From Fomitopsis serialis (lineage: Eukaryota > Basidiomycota > Agaricomycetes > Polyporales > Fomitopsidaceae), in contig NW_025955384.1 of the NCBI RefSeq assembly GCF_022376445.1, positions 1 to 33,505 on the forward strand: a stretch of 33,505 nucleotides of DNA. The letters are read 5' to 3'. Positions 1 to 12,927 of the stretch are shown here, piece by piece; the stretch's first letter is position 1; every line of letters starts with the position of its first letter. The notes under the pieces were generated by a model, which saw nothing but the letters and a program-made list of their open reading frames with translations, had not been told where the DNA came from and ran no database searches. The translations under genes were made by a program, and so were the position numbers.

Positions 1-28
1 AAACGATCAGAGCGCGGGGCTCATAACC

Positions 29-507
29 TGTTGAAGTGAAAGAGGTTTAGAAGGGCTTGTTAGGCCAGTGGAAGTGAAGGACAGTAGAGTGGAGTGAACA
101 GACCTATCCCAGAGGGAAGACTCTGATGCTAGGCAGGCAGAAGAGAGGAGAGATCGTTATCCATTAGGGGGGAATCACCCTAGTATATATACATGTCTGG
201 GACTGATCACATGCTACATCAGTAAGCAGATCAGTAATCACTAAGTCCGAGTTTTAGGGAAATGAGTAAGCCTTAACTCCAGAGATAGGGATATGCATAA
301 GCGTCCATGTGATCAAGGAATGTACTGGAAGGTCATGGAACATGCCGGAAGGGAGTGGAATGATCCAGAATAAGTCTGGAACAGTGTAGATCGGTCTGGA
401 GCGAGTCACAAGATGAGTCCAGACAGAGTCCATCAAAAGAATGTATGTAATACTACATCGCAGAACACAAGTCCATATATGTACGTAACTGATAAGATAA
501 GATAACA
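29..507 (-). mobile_element. LTR of a Ty3/Gypsy-like retrotransposon, minus orientation, element runs off the left edge
   Basis: The block begins TGTTGAAG and ends GATAACA on the plus strand, so read on the minus strand it has the TG...CA ends expected of an LTR, with TGTT/AACA as terminal inverted bases, over about 479 bp. On the minus strand there is a TATATATA box about 155 bp before the LTR's 3' end, and the bases immediately after the LTR read GGTTATGAGCCCC, a segment in the primer-binding position. The interior would lie to the left of base 1, so no gag or pol is visible. The flanking bases on the right (508-512) are CTGGA, the candidate target duplication. That this is Ty3/Gypsy rather than Copia is inference from LTR length and the post-LTR motif. 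It could instead be a solo LTR. Confidence 0.55.
184..191 (-). promoter_or_regulatory. TATA box inside the LTR
   Basis: TATATATA lies within the putative LTR. On the minus strand it would direct transcription leftward into the element, which fits the proposed orientation. Confidence 0.4.
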
Positions 508-2332
508 CTGGAAAGTCGGAAGTTCAACACTTCAAGCTAACGGTGAACGGCCATCATCACTCTCTGTATGCTCGTAACAGGTACTACCTTACAAACGGCC
601 TTCCAAGCTCTCGTGTGCTAGCCCCTTGATTGTTACAACAACTTGAAGCTCGGTGGTGACCGGAAGCACGTGAACAGACTTTACGATTGACGCTCTTGCT
701 TACAGCCGGTGAGTGATCAAGAACTCTGTACAGGAACAGTCCTCCGTTTCCTCATTTACACGCCTAGTACGACCTGCCGTGGCTTCATACATCGCAGACA
801 GCGTTTCCCCCCAGGGTCTCAACGCAACTTTACGCCCGTCTTGGGACCAGCAACGTTCAGCTTCGGTGGTCCTCTCGGCTTCCACTCCTCGAACTCATCG
901 TCGTCGATCGTGTCAGATCTAGCACATCCGTACGATCAATGACAATCTATCCTACTAGTGTAGGTGTACGCACAGAGGCTCCGTGGGCTTGATCTCTGGC
1001 AGGGTTGGGACGGAGTCTGGGGCAACTTGAGGCTCCGAGCCGTTCGGCCTACAATAATAGCATGTTGTGAGCTGTTCTGCTTCGCGCATGCACTCAAATC
1101 GACGCACTTTACTTCAGTTGCCTTAGATTCGGACATACTCGTACAGTGTCGAGATGATGTGCGGTGAGATGATGGGAAAGCGCACAGGTGGGTGTCGATA
1201 CTATCTAGCTCCATCTCATTTATAGCTGAGCGTCCGGCAGCGACCGCGCCATGGAACCCCAAGTTCCGGGGCGCACTCCGAGGCCAGTTCTCGAACTCCT
1301 GATTCCACTCAGTCCATCAGTGAAGGCACGGGCGGTGGGCGGTATGAGCCGCGCCCTGACTGTTGTTGTACAGTGAAGCTCCCCGCTCGTCCTTCTGTCA
1401 AACGTTGCTTGAGTTCACTCAAATGAGAGGAGTAAATTCTTCGCACGCAGGTGCCATGTGTGAAAGAACTTTGTTGTCTTTTGGGCTCAGGACACATGGC
1501 CAGCCGCCAATGTGGTATCGAAGCACCACCGGTCAGTGCGCGCGTTCACCAAGCGCACCCTAATTGAAAACAGACTGACCTTCTTGGGTGAAGTGAGTTC
1601 TGCGTTTGGTGTTACTTTGTCTGTTTATACGCTCATCGACCGATTCTTTGAATCATGCAGATATATGTAGTACCGGGAGGATGCCCGATGCATGCGCTGA
1701 CAGTGCGGCGGTAGACCTCGAAGCCATCCGCAGCTGCTTGACTCAGGTGATGTTCTTCACCGCAACACCGCTTCGACTTCTTCTGTGCTGCCGTCAGTAC
1801 TCGAATCAATCCTCGAGCACAAGACGCAGGGCGCAGCGCCGTTCACAAGGCACTCAACGTTAGGCGATGTACGGAAGTGTCCGCTGCAGACCGTGGCCCT
1901 CGCTTCGCGCGCTCGATAGCGACGTACCGCGCATGCCACTTGGTACTGGCGAAACTGACATAGCATGACCGCAGATGACCGCAATGCACACCGGATCGTC
2001 GAAGACGGTTGCTGAAGATACAAGATAGGTACGTTGTTACACACCACACGTCATCGGGGGCTTATGGCGAATACGCCTGCAGATAAGTCGTAATAGTACA
2101 CATGCATACACAGTTGCTTCCGATCATGCTGCTGCTATTGTACAATGCATACCGGCTCTGAGGCCAGATTACTTGGGTCCTCGCTCTACGGTAAGTGTCC
2201 CTTCAATATTATGCCGCAGTCTGGTATCATACTTCATGTTGGCCCCGAGGTTACTGCGGCAATACCTCAAAGCTGCGATGGGTGATGCTCGACGAGTCGC
2301 GCTTTCGGTATACACGTCTTGTTCGGGTCCCG
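508..2332. other. No recognisable gene
   Basis: This 1.8-kb stretch holds only short open frames on both strands (under about 110 codons). None shows a family motif, a signal peptide or a convincing splice pattern. It is probably intergenic DNA between the LTR and the DUF6593 gene. Confidence 0.5.
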
Positions 2333-3080
2333 TCATAGATGGTAGGCAGCGACGTGACGCATGATGGTCAATGACGCCAGAAGTTCTGAAGGAGATAGGT
2401 TCTGGTGAGCAATCTCACAAGCCTCACGAACGGAGACGACTCACCGATCGCTAGGCTCGCGTGCGTCTCGTTGATAGTCAACATGTTGCCAGACGTCCGG
2501 AACGCTGGCTTGTTTGGAGGCTTCAGGTTGTAATGAGCCACAACATAGTTGCCTGAGTCAGTGCACTGACATTGGAACAACGTCAGACGCAAGACCGGGC
2601 TTGTCGTGAACGGTACTCACCGACCACTGATGCTCCGACTCGGTCTTGTACGTCCATTTGTACTCCTCGCCATTTGAAGCTCGGAACTTTCGAATGAGCG
2701 ATCTGCAAGTGGCATTGTGAGTATCCCGCAAGGACAGTGAATCGGCATCTGACTCACCCTCCAAACAGTGAGACCTTCTTCAGGTACTGGTTCATGGGCA
2801 TAGAGACAGACGTGCCCATGAAAGAGATCTGTCCCAGCGTTCCGCTGGGCCCGAACTCGAGGGCGACAGAGGGTTCACGCTGTAATGGTCGGTAATCTCG
2901 TTGGTTCGACGACCGACGGCCGACGTTGTATATCATGAGGGCGTTGGGCGGGCCATCCGTGGCACTCCCTGGTGGTCGCGACACACGAAGGAAGAGACGG
3001 TCATAGATGTCGTCGAAGTCGGAGCCCGCGTACGAGCCGGAACGGTCCTCAAGATAGTATGGGAGGGCCTTGTTGATCAT
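2333..3080 (-). CDS. DUF6593-domain protein, four exons, intact
   Basis: Four exons (2758-3080, 2621-2702, 2445-2565, 2333-2385) joined by GT-AG introns of 55-59 nt give an uninterrupted protein of about 192 aa. The product matches the basidiomycete DUF6593 family throughout. It starts near an LPYYLEDRSG motif, has FDDIYDRLFLRVSR and an ALEFGPSGTLG strand early, a central FRASNGEEYKW motif, then NYVVAHYNLKPP and TSGNMLTI. It ends in the family's typical ASLTIMRH tail, here running to AAYHL. No signal peptide or transmembrane segment is visible, so it is probably cytosolic. The function of the family is not established. The start at 3080 is the first ATG in frame and leaves an N-terminus of normal length. 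All intron phases agree, so I see no damage. Confidence 0.9.
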
Positions 3081-3201
3081 CACTGGTACGTGCGTGGTGT
3101 AAGAGTCTCACGAAGGGTGTCGGCGTTGCTGATATATGAGGGGCAACCTGCGAACAAAGGGTACAGAGCTGAGGCGGGGACGTGTCTGCGCACAAAGGTC
3201 C

Positions 3202-3209
3202 AATATAAA
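3202..3209 (-). promoter_or_regulatory. Possible TATA element upstream of the DUF6593 gene
   Basis: Read on the minus strand, CCTTTATATTGG lies about 120 bp before the ATG at 3080. It reads at least as well as TATAAAG on the plus strand, so orientation is uncertain. Confidence 0.3.
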
Positions 3210-3239
3210 GGGCCAAAGGCCAAATAGACGCGTGATTCA

Positions 3240-4950
3240 ATTATAGATTGCATCAGCAGAGCTGAGAGTACCGCAGTGGCTGCGACCGCGAACGAGATCC
3301 TCCACGCACGGCATGCGGGCGAAGATCTGTGCCACCAGATCCAGAGCAGTCGACTGAATTGGCTTGCCAGCAGGGAAGCTCCCGAACTCCCGGTTTGGCT
3401 CACACCTGTGCGCTAGCGCGAATAGGTCTCTTCTGTCAATTTGCTTCCGCGAAGGCGCTCCCAGGTCTGTAACTCGTATGAGACTCCTGTCGAGGCGTCG
3501 GCGGGCCGCGACCAACAGAGGCACAGTTCTCGGCCCGCTGAAGCGCACAGACCGAGTAATCACTAGGCGTGTCCGGGGAGGTCGCGCTCGGTGTCTAGGT
3601 TCATAGACTAGCTCACACCTGCACACGTTAGGCCATATCGCGATACAATGGTGCGGTTGAAGGGCATTCTGCCATTGCAACACCAACATCCCCATTGGAT
3701 CACGAAAGAACATGTCAAAAGTGCGATCCCAGACCAGTGGTGAGAATTTACGAACCATAACATCTAGAAGCAGGAGTACCCACCTATCATCTCTATGCAA
3801 GTCGCTCTTCTGAGACGCCTTGTGACTGCTGACAAGAAGATGTTTTCGAGAGGCCCCTCCGGTGAATGGCGGCCGGTGTACCGCGATACCACATTACCGA
3901 ACAAGTTCTCCTGCGATGCATCGCGGGCCCGTAAGATCTTCGGAAGTGGAGCAAGACGAAATCCATGTCATGAACTTCGACGATTCGCAGACGACCGTCA
4001 ACTGACCAGAACCCTGCGCCACATTCATTTGTCGCACCACTTCTCAGCCCTTCGTGGTCATAGTAGGCTTCGCCCAAGCTTCGTGAACCCTTGTCCAGGA
4101 ACGCACTTTCTACCAGTGAGTTTGAGTTTGGGTGTCTATGCGTTCCCGGCGTAGGAAGTGTCAGAGTGACATGAGGGGCAGATCGAAGAAGCAGAAGCCA
4201 CATACTCTATTCCGATTGGGGAAGCTACGACGCCAGCTGACCAGCCGGCCGAGCAGTTGACAGCGGTCGCTACCTCACATACACGCAATCGTGTCCTGGC
4301 AGACGTGGGATTCCGCGCGGCGAGAACCTCAACTGGACTGCTCATGACACCGAGGCTCATCGGCGGCCATTGACGCAGGGAGCCGGAGCATACTCTCGCC
4401 CGTGACGAGCACGCAGTTCAGCCACGATTACAGATGTTCACAACAGGAGGGGAACTTTACGTCGGGGGAGACAACGTTGTCGCACGATGCTGTATGTCTT
4501 CTGGAAGGAAGGGGTTCTCAGGGCGCTGCATGAAGAACTCGAGGCGATCAACTCACCCTGCTGACCGCGGAAGAAGGGGCGCAGAAGCCTGGCAGTATGG
4601 TAGACTTCATTACGGTGATTGAACGACGATGCCGGACATGAAGGGGCCAAGGGAACAGAGAAAATTGGTCGGGGCGTAGCAACTGACCTCCACGCAGAAG
4701 CTAGAAGTCAGAGGAACATGCTCTGAATGAAACCAGGTCACCGAAGAGAACGCGGTTCCCAATATCAACCCAATATGGCATGTAAATAGAGCTGGCGCCC
4801 AAGGCGACGTCCGCGAAGGTCATGTCCGACTAGGCCGTTCAATGCAATTCAATACAGAGTCACGTTGCAGGCCCTGAGGATCTAATACATTGAGTATCAG
4901 TACAACACTGCGGACCGTCCTACAAGGTCCGCAATTCATTTTGGTGGCCT
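3240..4950 (-). other. Unidentified minus-strand open frames
   Basis: Two fairly long minus-strand frames (3237-3800, 187 codons; 3793-4203, 136 codons) and shorter ones at about 4440-4650 and 4720-4850 occupy this stretch. One segment near 4750-4850 reads SIYMPYWVDIGNRVLFGDL and looks like protein. A frame near 4540-4640 contains RLLRPFFRGQQ just before a GTGAGT donor. I could not join these into one model or recognise a family. They may be exons of a decayed gene or chance frames. Confidence 0.3.
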
Positions 4951-4954
4951 GTCC

Positions 4955-6430
<1,476 letters not shown>

Positions 6431-6439
6431 AACATTCGT

Positions 6440-7035
6440 CAGAGAATTATTGAAGTGCATACCTCCAGCATTGCTCCAGCACATTCCAAATGCCCGTTGC
6501 ATCCCCGCTCGCCGTCACTCCTGGAGTTACAGTGAACCAAGACCTCTGATGTTTCGAAATGCGTAATGAGCGAGACGCAGAACTCGTGGAGGATGAGGGG
6601 GGCGCAATATGTATGGGCGACTGGAAGAGAAGACGTAGAAGCACAGGATGGTGCTGGGCCCTCTGGCGTCGTATCCACCCCCGCAACGCGCCCACGTGAT
6701 GCTGCTGGCCGCGCGCCAAGTTGATGATCATTGTGATCATGGACAACGTGAAGTCCTGAGTCCTCACGTTCTGGCAGCTGCATCGAGTCAAGTTGCGCCA
6801 GCACCTTGATAAATTCGCAGCGCAGAATCGACGGACTACCTGCCCTTATACTTACACGCTTCATCCGGTGCTTTATCAGGGCGCGTAAGTAGGTTCGAGC
6901 GTGGAGGGACTCTTAGCCTACGTGGCAATATGGCATCATCAAACGAAACCTGATACCGGATGCTTACGTGAGACCCACGTATATTTACAATGGGCAGCCA
7001 TCCATATCAGACGCGACCTGCAACAGACCTGCAAT
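6440..7035. other. No confident gene
   Basis: A 141-codon minus-strand frame (6439-6864) and an overlapping 114-codon frame occur here. The latter ends in a protein-like WNVLEQCWRYALQ. Neither matches the missing RVB1 N-terminus nor any family I recognise. The segment includes the upstream region of the cupin gene. Confidence 0.35.
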
Positions 7036-7769
7036 ATGAAGCGCACCCACACTGCTGATAACCTCGAGCTGAAGTATGAAGCTGCGAAGGCTACGCTTAC
7101 ATTCGGTGCAACCGAGCCGCCCGCACCCGGCCTCCCCGCTTTCCAGACCAAGTTCCATTTCGAGCCAGGAGCGAAGTTTGATTCGTACGTCACACTAATG
7201 TCGACCCAGTGAACATGCTGTCGATTCTTACGTACGTGCGTCCATCAGGTTCCTACACTTTCATGTGTCGCACGCAGAGTACTTGTATTGCGAGAAGGGC
7301 AGCATACGCGTAACAATCGGAGCAGTGGTCAGGATAGTTGGGCCTGAAGAATTCCAGCTTGAAATTCCAGCTTGGACACCACATCAATGGGAGACCCTCG
7401 AGACAAACAAAGAGACGATCGTCTGGGAGCGCACAGACCCTAACGACGGCCAGAAAGAGCTCTTCTTCCGGTGAGCTTGGAATTCAGCTATCTTCAAGGG
7501 TTGAGGGACTGAATACATACTGTACTTTCATGATATCACTTAGTAATCTCATGTCCTTGATCAACGATTACAAAGGCTCACTGCCTTTCCTGCAAACGTT
7601 CAAGATATTCAGCGACTACGATAACTACCCAATCGGGGAAGCACGATGGCAGATGGCGTTACGCTCACCAAATGTCTGGATGACGAACTCGATTGGTTTC
7701 GTAGCAGGCGTAGCGGGATATCGCAGCGTGTACAAGGAGTACACACCGAAGCGCTTGCTCAAAAGCTGA
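7036..7769 (+). CDS. Cupin-domain (RmlC-like) protein, three exons, intact
   Basis: Exons 7036-7184, 7249-7470 and 7544-7769 with GT-AG introns of 64 and 73 nt encode 198 aa in consistent phase. The second exon carries cupin motif 1 in the form H-x-H-x4-E-x6-G (HFHVSHAEYLYCEKG), followed by the strands VTIGAVVRIVGPEE, LEIPAWTPHQWE and IVWERTDPNDGQKELFF. The conserved histidines and glutamate imply metal binding. The C-terminal third (LINDYKGSLPFLQTF, FSDYDNYPIGE, GFVAGVAGYRSVYKEYTPKR) matches the fungal subfamily with a partly hydrophobic C-terminal region, which may associate with membranes. Substrate and reaction are unknown. The frame is open upstream of 7036, but homologues of this type start close to this ATG. 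Confidence 0.88.
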
Positions 7770-7988
7770 ATGTGAAGGAAGGGTAAGAGTGCATAGACGC
7801 GGTACTTGATCTGTCTTGTATTCTGTGACTGACTTCTGTGAACGACTTCGTGCTGGATGTTGAGACTTGCTAGCGCTTGAGTGGAAAGTCATCACTACTG
7901 AAAGCCATCGACCCGCACATCTATCGGGTCATATTTTGATTTGTCCGTTGCAGGCACTCCTATGTAAAGCCCAATAACAGTCTCAGCT

Positions 7989-9437
7989 CTACTGGAAGCT
8001 ATCCACACCGAACGCGAACCTCTCAAAAAGGTCAATCGGGAACGCATCCGCGATCGCCGTGTACCCCGCAGCGTTCGGATGCAAGTAGTCCCCGAGTTGT
8101 ACGCCGGGTTCAACTCCGTAACATTGTTCGGATCCGCACAATCGCGTCAAAGTCGATGACCGCGTCGAACTTGCCGCTGTCCTTGATCCAGGCGTTAACG
8201 CGTGATCTCGCGCTGCGGCTCTGCGTACGGCTGGATGGTGTCATTGGGCGCGCCGAAGGGCATGATGGTCGCCGCGAAGATCGGGATGCCAAATGTGTGC
8301 ACACGCGTGATGATCTGCTCGAACGCCTGAATGAGTCGGTCGCCGACAACCTGCTGCGAGTAGACGTCCGTCGCTGCCGTCCCGATATCGTTCACGCCCT
8401 CGAAGATCATCGCGTACTTGATCCCGGACTGCGCAAGCACGTCGCGGTCGACGCGCCCGAGCGCGTTCGGACCGAGTCCGTCGTAGAGGATGCGGTTGCC
8501 ACCTGCACCTTGGTTAAGGACCGCGATGTTGGCTGTGTAGGGGTTCTTTTGCATCTTAGCAAGGACCAGATCGGGCCAACTGACATGGGCATTAGCTTCC
8601 GACAGCAAGGAAGACACAGAACTCGCGCCGGTTGTTCTCGTTGGTGTCACTGCCACGACCATCGGTAATACTGTCACCAACGATCACCCACCCGCTCGCC
8701 GTCGATGGTGACCAGGCCTCGATTCCGCTCAGGAAGAACCTGTGTTCCCGTAGTCATTCAGTACCCGACGAACGAGGCTCAACGACTCTGCCCACCAATG
8801 AGCTTCGTACTGGGTCGAGGGGTGCGTCAAGTTGAGAGCATCCACGTAATTGCCAAAGCTGTACCAGGTGTTGGTGCGACTGCCCGGATGGCTCGTGATG
8901 TAGAAGCCCTCTTGGCCAGCCTCGGTGTAGAGCGTCACCGTCACCATGCTCTGGGCTTCGAAGGGGTAGTAAATCGGGTCTGACACAACCTGAGCGCCGT
9001 CCGGGATGATCATGGAGGTGTTCCCGGAGAAGGTAAGCGGTACAGAGGAGCCTGGCACGATCTGCGGCGAACCCGCGGCTCCATCGAGAGGCAACGCGAC
9101 TGCGACTTCGGTGATGGGTAGGTCATTCACACCGAACGCGTTCGAGATGCGGACGCGGATGTATGACTCGGCCGAGATCGAGGTGTGCAGAATTTGACGG
9201 ATGGTCAAATTCGTGAATATCGAGTTCGTACCATTCTGCACATGCGTAAGTGCTCAAAACACCGATACTTAGAGACGTAGGGGATCGAACACGCACGAAT
9301 GGTGGATTTGGCACGTTGTAATACTCGGTCAGCTGGGGCATGGTCACCCATGTGTCGACCCAGTGCCCAGCGGGCGTGAAAGCCCTCGCGCTGAACAAGG
9401 CTGTGGCAACGGCGACGAAGTACAGCAGTGCGCGCAT
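7989..9437 (-). pseudogene. Secreted SGNH/GDSL-family esterase with three frame breaks near the 3' end
   Basis: Exons 9297-9437, 8796-9235, 8629-8739 and 7989-8579 encode a signal peptide (MRALLYFVAVATALFSARA) and then an N-terminal beta domain (HWVDTWVTMPQLTE, VRISNAFGVNDLPI). The SGNH hydrolase domain follows: block I is GDSITDG (nucleophile Ser), block III is GVNDIG, and block V is YLHPN (catalytic His). Such proteins are secreted carboxyl-ester hydrolases, often acting on polysaccharide acetyl groups or lipids; the substrate here is unknown. The reading frame breaks at about 8196-8203 (loss after EITR), 8130-8137 (one base lost at VR/DPNN) and 8087-8095 (one base lost at NSG/DYLHPN). After each break homology resumes at once, to the stop at 7989. 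The third intron starts with GC. Either the 3' end is decaying or the sequence has local indel errors. Confidence 0.82.
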
Positions 9438-10425
9438 GGCTATAGGCTGTTAGATCGCGTTGAATGTGTCCAACGTAGGACGCAGCTCGCATTATAAGGA
9501 CGGGTTGCCCGACAATTTGCCGGCATAAAGCATCGCCAGAACCGCACTAGTTGACCTTGCCATGGGTGCCGGTCGGTTTTGCGCGATTTGCATGGGACCG
9601 TAATCAACACATGAGCGCAGCAGAGCAGGGTGCGTGCCTTAAGAAGGGTTGCAATTATGATCAAGTTCGTTCGCTACGAGGCTTTGGTCGTCTATGGAGG
9701 CGGGTCGTCGATACGTCTTGGGTTTCTATTGACTTCGATCGGCTTATTCTCGAATGCAATCCTTTCGAAGTTGACAAAGCCGTCGGCGGTAGTGCCGAAG
9801 AAGGGTACTCTTTCGCACTAGAGCTTCAGTGTTCTACTGCGCGCCATCACAGGAATGCCAGGTGCTGAGATATATTGGATACGTACGAGCATGTATCAGG
9901 CGGTGTGCTACCTTGATTCACATGACAGTCAGTGACTTTGAACCTCGATGGGTATATGTCGGTCGTGGGGTGTGAAGGTGAAGATTGAAAGCCGATTGAA
10001 AGCAGAGGATACTGCACGAACAGCTGAACTGTGACTATCGCGATCCCATAACTTCTTTCCTAAGCTGAGCGCATCCGTGAAAGTTGTCGCCCACAAAAAT
10101 ACAGCATTGAATATTAATACCAAGGCGAGGCGGACTGTGACCGTGAATTGCGAGCTGGATTCGCTGGAGGATGATGGAGCGCAAGATGATGGATTTGACT
10201 CAAGGACCACGAGGTGGCCGGAAGCTGCATGCAAGGTCGGGTGAGATCACATGATGTATGGCAACGTGGTCGAATCCGAAGTACGGTGGCTGCAATTCGG
10301 ATGTTCAACTCCTCCTCTCCTCGGGCTCTCGTCTGGGCTTGTTCGTATACTCCCCAACGCGTCCATTTCTATCACTGCACATATTGGTACTTGCTATAGA
10401 TAATCCGCTTAAAGCATCAAGCAAT
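9438..10425. other. Divergent intergenic region between the esterase and the DNAJC3 homologue
   Basis: About 1 kb separates the two divergently transcribed starts. It contains the esterase TATA-like site. Only chance frames up to about 105 codons are seen. I could not identify a clear unfolded-protein-response element before the co-chaperone gene by eye. Confidence 0.5.
9491..9498 (-). promoter_or_regulatory. TATA-like element of the esterase gene
   Basis: Read on the minus strand, CCTTATAATGC lies about 55-60 bp upstream of the esterase ATG at 9437, a usual distance for a core promoter. Confidence 0.4.
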
Positions 10426-12231
10426 ATGTTGCTGCGGTTGCCGCTCTTATTGCCATGCCTGTTGGTCATTGTTCTCTCCGGAGTGAATGCGGACCCAAGT
10501 GCTGGTGCCCTGTATCCTCCAGGCCTACAACCTCTCATCACCCGAGCAAATGCACTCCTATCCGTCGGCCAATTCAATGATGCTGCGAAAGCATACTCCG
10601 ATGCAATTGGTACGTCTCATGAACAATCGGCGTCCGAGTGCTATCGTGTTTACCGGCTTTCGCAGGGCAATCGCCGGCGGACTACCTATTGTACTACAAG
10701 CGTGCCACAGCATACTACTCTCTGAGCCGACACCAGGCCGCCCTCGCCGATTTCGACAAGGTTCTCTCACTCACGTCCCAGTCCTTCGACAAAGCGTACC
10801 TCATGAAAGCGCGGATCCTCGCTAAAGAGGGCCAGTTCACGGAGGCGCGTGATGCGCTCAAGAAGTATATGGCAAAGAACAAGGACTCTGACGCACAGGA
10901 GGTCCTCTACTCGATTAGCGAGGGCGAGATGGCCGCGAAGAAGGCAAGCCAGGCGATGAAGGCGAAGCTGTGGAATGCATGTGTGGAGGCAGCGTCAACA
11001 GCGTTGCTCACTGCATCGCATTCTGCGGAGCTGAGACAGCAGCGTGCGGATTGCTCGTTGGCAGCGGGGGATGTTGAAGCAGCCGTTGGAGACCTAACGT
11101 ACGCAACTGTGCCAGTGTCCCTGCGGACCAGAACTGACGGACTCTTGACAGTCGTCTGACGCACCTTACGACCCCATCAACGTCTCTTCTCATGAAAATC
11201 TTCCGTCTTTCACACTTCCTCGGTCCCTACTCCCCTGGTGATACCCAAATTACCGCACTCGCCACTCTGAAACAATGTCTACACTATGACCCTGACTCTT
11301 CCCAATGTCTCCCCGCCCACCGCCTCATCAAGTCCCACGACAAGTCGTTCAAGAACCTTGAGAAACACCTTTCCAAGGAGGACTGGCGCGCGGTCGTCAA
11401 CTTGCTCGGCGGCGAGAAGGGCTTCGTCGCGATATTCGACAGCGCGCTCGAGGGACATACCTCACGCGCCGCGCTCGGACTGCCCCCGTCAATCCCGTTG
11501 CCTTCTGCGAAGCGCACGTCCCCGCGCCGCGCGACGCTGCTGCGCGTGATGTGCCGCGCGCACTCAAAGCTGAACGATCCAAAGAAGGGCGAGCGGTGGT
11601 GCAAGGCGCTTCTCGAGATGGAGGGCATGCAGGACGACGCGGATGCGCTCATCGTGCTCGCAGACGTATTGATGGCCAACGAAGAGTGGGATGAGGCCGT
11701 CCGCATGCTCGAGCGCGCGTTCGAGGCAAGCGGACGCTCGAATCGCGGGATCCACCAAAGACTACAGAAGGCCCAGAGGCTCTTGAAGCAGTCGAGACAG
11801 AAGGATTACTACAAGGTGCTTGGTGTTCGCCGCGACGCAGATGCGAAGGAGATCAAGAAAGCTTTGTATGTCTGGCCTACCATAGTTGCTGCGTTTCGAA
11901 GCTGACTATGATGTACAGCCGGGAAGCAGCAAAGAAAGCACATCCAGACAAGGGTGGCAGCGAGGCGAAGATGGCCGCAGTCAACGAGGCGTACGAGGTC
12001 CTCAATAACCCAGGTCCGTACGCCCCCGGTGTAACCGCGCACTATTGTCTGACGTCGCCTGCAGAGCTCCGTGCGAAGTTCGACAACGGCGAGGACCCGA
12101 ACGACCCGATGGCACAGCAGGGCGGCCCGGGCGGCGGCGGCGCCCAGCATTTCGCACAGTTCTTCCAACAGGGCTTCGGCGGCAGCGGCTTCCCCGGAGG
12201 GTTCCAGTTCCACTTCAACCGTGGGCATTGA
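10426..12231 (+). CDS. DNAJC3: DNAJC3/P58IPK-like ER co-chaperone (TPR repeats plus J domain), five exons, intact
   Basis: Exons 10426-10609, 10666-11098, 11152-11865, 11919-12013 and 12065-12231 give 530 aa in consistent phase. The protein begins with a signal peptide (MLLRLPLLLPCLLVIVLSG, cut near ...VNA). A long array of TPR helices follows, including ITRANALLSVGQFNDAAKAY, YYKRATAYYSL, AALADFDKVL and ALIVLADVLMANEEWDEAV. The J domain lies at about residues 423-490: KDYYKVLGVRRDADAKEIKK, the HPDKGG loop (His452-Pro-Asp454) and NEAYEVL. The tail is Gly/Phe-rich and ends FHFNRGH. Family members sit in the ER lumen, bind unfolded clients through the TPRs and stimulate the ATPase of the Hsp70 BiP/Kar2 through HPD. 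No KDEL-type signal is present, which is normal for the family. The fourth intron (12014-12064, 51 nt) has no in-frame stop, so retention would add 17 residues inside the J domain. Confidence 0.93.
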
Positions 12232-12927
12232 GTGGTGGGCTCGTGCTCGCTGCTTTTGCTTGGCTCTTGCCTTGCCATGCATCGAGGGTGTGTCCCACTC
12301 TCGTCCGGTCGTTTCCTCGTGTCTTGCATCTCCGCTCCGCATTGTATATCATCCTTCATGTCTCGTGTTGTGCTATAGCAAAGACGGACTCTCGGACAGT
12401 TGCATCGTCTCTTCAACTGCTCACTCAGGCCCGCTCAGTTGTTCATTTGTTTGCTGTTGCGACCTCGATGCTCACTCCCACCGCAGTCTGATGGTCGTCT
12501 AGGGTCATTTCAGCTAGGACAATTGTGGTACTATTTATATTGACAGGTTCTTGGAACGAGGCAGGTCTTTTCAATTGGCTTCTTCCTTACTAACAGAAGT
12601 TTCAAGGGAATCGAGGCGAGGCTGGGAGTGAACATCTTAACACTGTCCTACTACGTTTGCCAACAATGTGGTTATTGTCGAGGCGTAGAAGACCGGGGTT
12701 CTCCCAAGGTGCGTGAGGCTACCTGTTGCCGCACCGGTGTTGAGTCCCTCTGTACTAATGGTGGCTGAGTGACACTGACAGCGATTGGATTTACATGTCA
12801 CCCTTTTGTCTAGGGCGTGGGTGGATGTCGTGGGCAACGAGCAGCACACTGGCAGACGTCCCCTTGGCTTCTGAGAATGCTACGGAAGTCTGGTAAATTG
12901 CGCCGTTTCCCTCCATCGGAAGACTTT

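Noticed and set aside
3237..3800. A 187-codon minus-strand frame considered as a cytochrome P450 or similar enzyme exon
   Set aside because: No heme-binding Cys loop, E-x-x-R or other family motif could be found in it or in adjoining frames.
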